Source of the DNA: JAICIG01 sp035532215
Lineage (GTDB): Bacteria > Planctomycetota > Planctomycetia > Pirellulales > JAICIG01
Assembly (NCBI GenBank): GCA_035532215.1
Contig: DATKRK010000203.1
Span: 1-6,421 of the forward strand
Direction of reading: 5' to 3'
DNA length: 6,421 nucleotides
The translations under genes were made by a program, and so were the position numbers. The stretch's first letter is position 1; each line of letters opens with the position of its first letter. Below are positions 6,193 through 6,421 of the stretch, piece after piece. The notes beneath the pieces were generated by a model that worked only from the letters and a program-made list of their open reading frames with translations, did no database searches and was not told the origin of the DNA.

Positions 6193-6226
6193 TCTCCTGC
6201 TGACGCCAAGTCCCCTGGTTGAACGC

Positions 6227-6260
6227 CGCATCCCACCGCCTGCGGTCAGGCGGCGATGCG
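6227..6260. repeat. strong two-part palindromic hairpin (REP-like)
   Basis: CCGCCTG (6236-6242) and CAGGCGG (6247-6253) form a perfect 7-bp stem around the tetraloop CGGT. Outside a small asymmetric internal loop, CGCATC (6227-6232) and GATGCG (6255-6260) add 6 bp. No T-run follows on either strand, so an intrinsic terminator is unlikely. It resembles an extragenic palindrome; copy number in the genome cannot be judged from here. Confidence 0.45.
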
Positions 6261-6304
6261 AACGGCTATCCGCCCTAACCCCAATACCGTTGAAATAGGC
6301 GCAA

Positions 6305-6369
6305 GTCACAGTCCTTGAGTACCTTGGGGTTTGAAAAAGAACCCACCAAGGCAGCAAGGAGGCTGTGAC
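6305..6369 (+). promoter_or_regulatory. structured 5' leader sequestering the Shine-Dalgarno of the right-edge ORF
   Basis: Four stacked helices can form: 6305-6311 with 6363-6369 (GTCACAG/CTGTGAC), 6312-6317 with 6355-6360 (TCCTTG/CAAGGA), 6322-6327 with 6346-6351 (CCTTGG/CCAAGG) and 6328-6331 with 6340-6343 (GGTT/AACC). The apical loop is TGAAAAAG; only a GG bulge, one small internal loop and a CA bulge interrupt the stem. All 23 pairs are Watson-Crick. The Shine-Dalgarno AAGGAGG (6356-6362) lies inside the 3' arm and the stem ends one base before the GTG at 6371. CCTTG occurs twice on the left and CAAGG twice on the right (a third at 6380-6384), so alternative registers exist. A translational switch, thermometer or autoregulatory site is inferred. 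It matches no riboswitch class I know. Confidence 0.5.
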
Positions 6370-6370
6370 C

Positions 6371-6421
6371 GTGAGCGCACAAGGAATGTGTTTGTTGCCG
6401 GCCGATGAGGCGGGCCGGATT
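6371..6421 (+). CDS. start of an unidentified gene running off the right edge
   Basis: GTG at 6371 is preceded at 8 nt by a perfect AAGGAGG, the best ribosome binding site in the window. The frame stays open to the last base and gives MSAQGMCLLPADEAGRI. Seventeen residues are too few to identify a family. An in-frame ATG at 6386 has AAGG only two bases before it, too close to serve. The codons also contain a CCGGCC/GGCCGG hairpin (6398-6403 with 6413-6418), so the alternative that this whole end is a structured non-coding RNA should be kept open. Upstream sequence suggests translation is controlled by the leader hairpin. Confidence 0.45.
   Translation, partial: MSAQGMCLLPADEAGRI

Larger units (their letters stand above)
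5853..6300. other. non-coding intergenic stretch between hisF and the right-edge ORF
   Basis: I see no convincing gene here. Frames open across it on both strands give Arg/Ser/Pro-rich translations without a Shine-Dalgarno, domain or sensible start. It contains the candidate hisF promoter, a dyad (CCGAAAT-C-ATTTCGG, 6003-6017), an 8-bp tandem repeat (6161-6192) and a strong hairpin (6227-6260). The mix of palindromes and low-complexity sequence is typical of repeat-rich spacers in large bacterial genomes. Confidence 0.55.

Noticed and set aside
5915..6298. + strand open frame of 127 codons in the spacer
   Set aside because: It has no Shine-Dalgarno, its composition is low-complexity, and it crosses the hairpin and repeat; I do not consider it a gene.
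5734..6357. - strand open frame of 207 codons overlapping the hisF start
   Set aside because: It reads through the TTTCG repeat and palindromes, giving an Arg/Ser-rich peptide, and overlaps the hisF 5' end in another frame.

Overview
The window looks like a chromosomal piece of a high-GC Gram-negative bacterium. The most likely group is Planctomycetota (Pirellulales-like). This rests on three things: small secreted proteins with two-fold repeats or HEAT-like helices, a PilT gene overlapping a membrane-anchored GspE/PilB-like gene, and long non-coding gaps carrying low-complexity repeats. It is inference from style, because no rRNA or other marker gene is present.

Left part (1-1616, + strand): three consecutive ORFs start with signal-peptide-like sequences. 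The first is a secreted protein made of two tandem copies of one domain; its true start lies left of the window. The second is a 31-codon stub with a signal peptide and the first residues of the same domain, then a stop that overlaps the next start codon (ATGA). The third is a 220-residue secreted, probably helical (HEAT-like) protein. None has a recognised function.

Junction (1617-2017): a compact 127-bp MITE-like element with 20-bp terminal inverted repeats (19/20 matching) and a perfect 5-bp target duplication. It is followed by a possible terminator and a doubtful small minus-strand ORF whose stop codon lies in the element's inverted repeat.

Central part (2018-5852, - strand): hisF (imidazole glycerol phosphate synthase cyclase subunit), a 113-bp gap with a hairpin, pilT (intact retraction-type ATPase), then a 596-residue GspE/PilB homologue joined to pilT by a one-base TAATG overlap. 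That protein has a putative signal peptide and three membrane segments in front of an ATPase domain. It keeps the zinc tetracysteine motif but has lost the Walker A lysine, the Walker B glutamate and both His-box histidines. It is probably a non-catalytic membrane partner in a type IV pilus or type II secretion-like machine that uses PilT as motor.

Right part (5853-6421): about 520 bp without a convincing complete gene. It holds a weak candidate promoter for hisF, a small dyad, an 8-bp TTTCG tandem repeat and a strong hairpin. At the end is a 23-bp-paired stem-loop that buries a perfect Shine-Dalgarno sequence just before a GTG-started ORF running off the window. This last structure looks like a translation-controlling 5' UTR and, with the degenerate ATPase and the MITE-like element, is among the most interesting items here.
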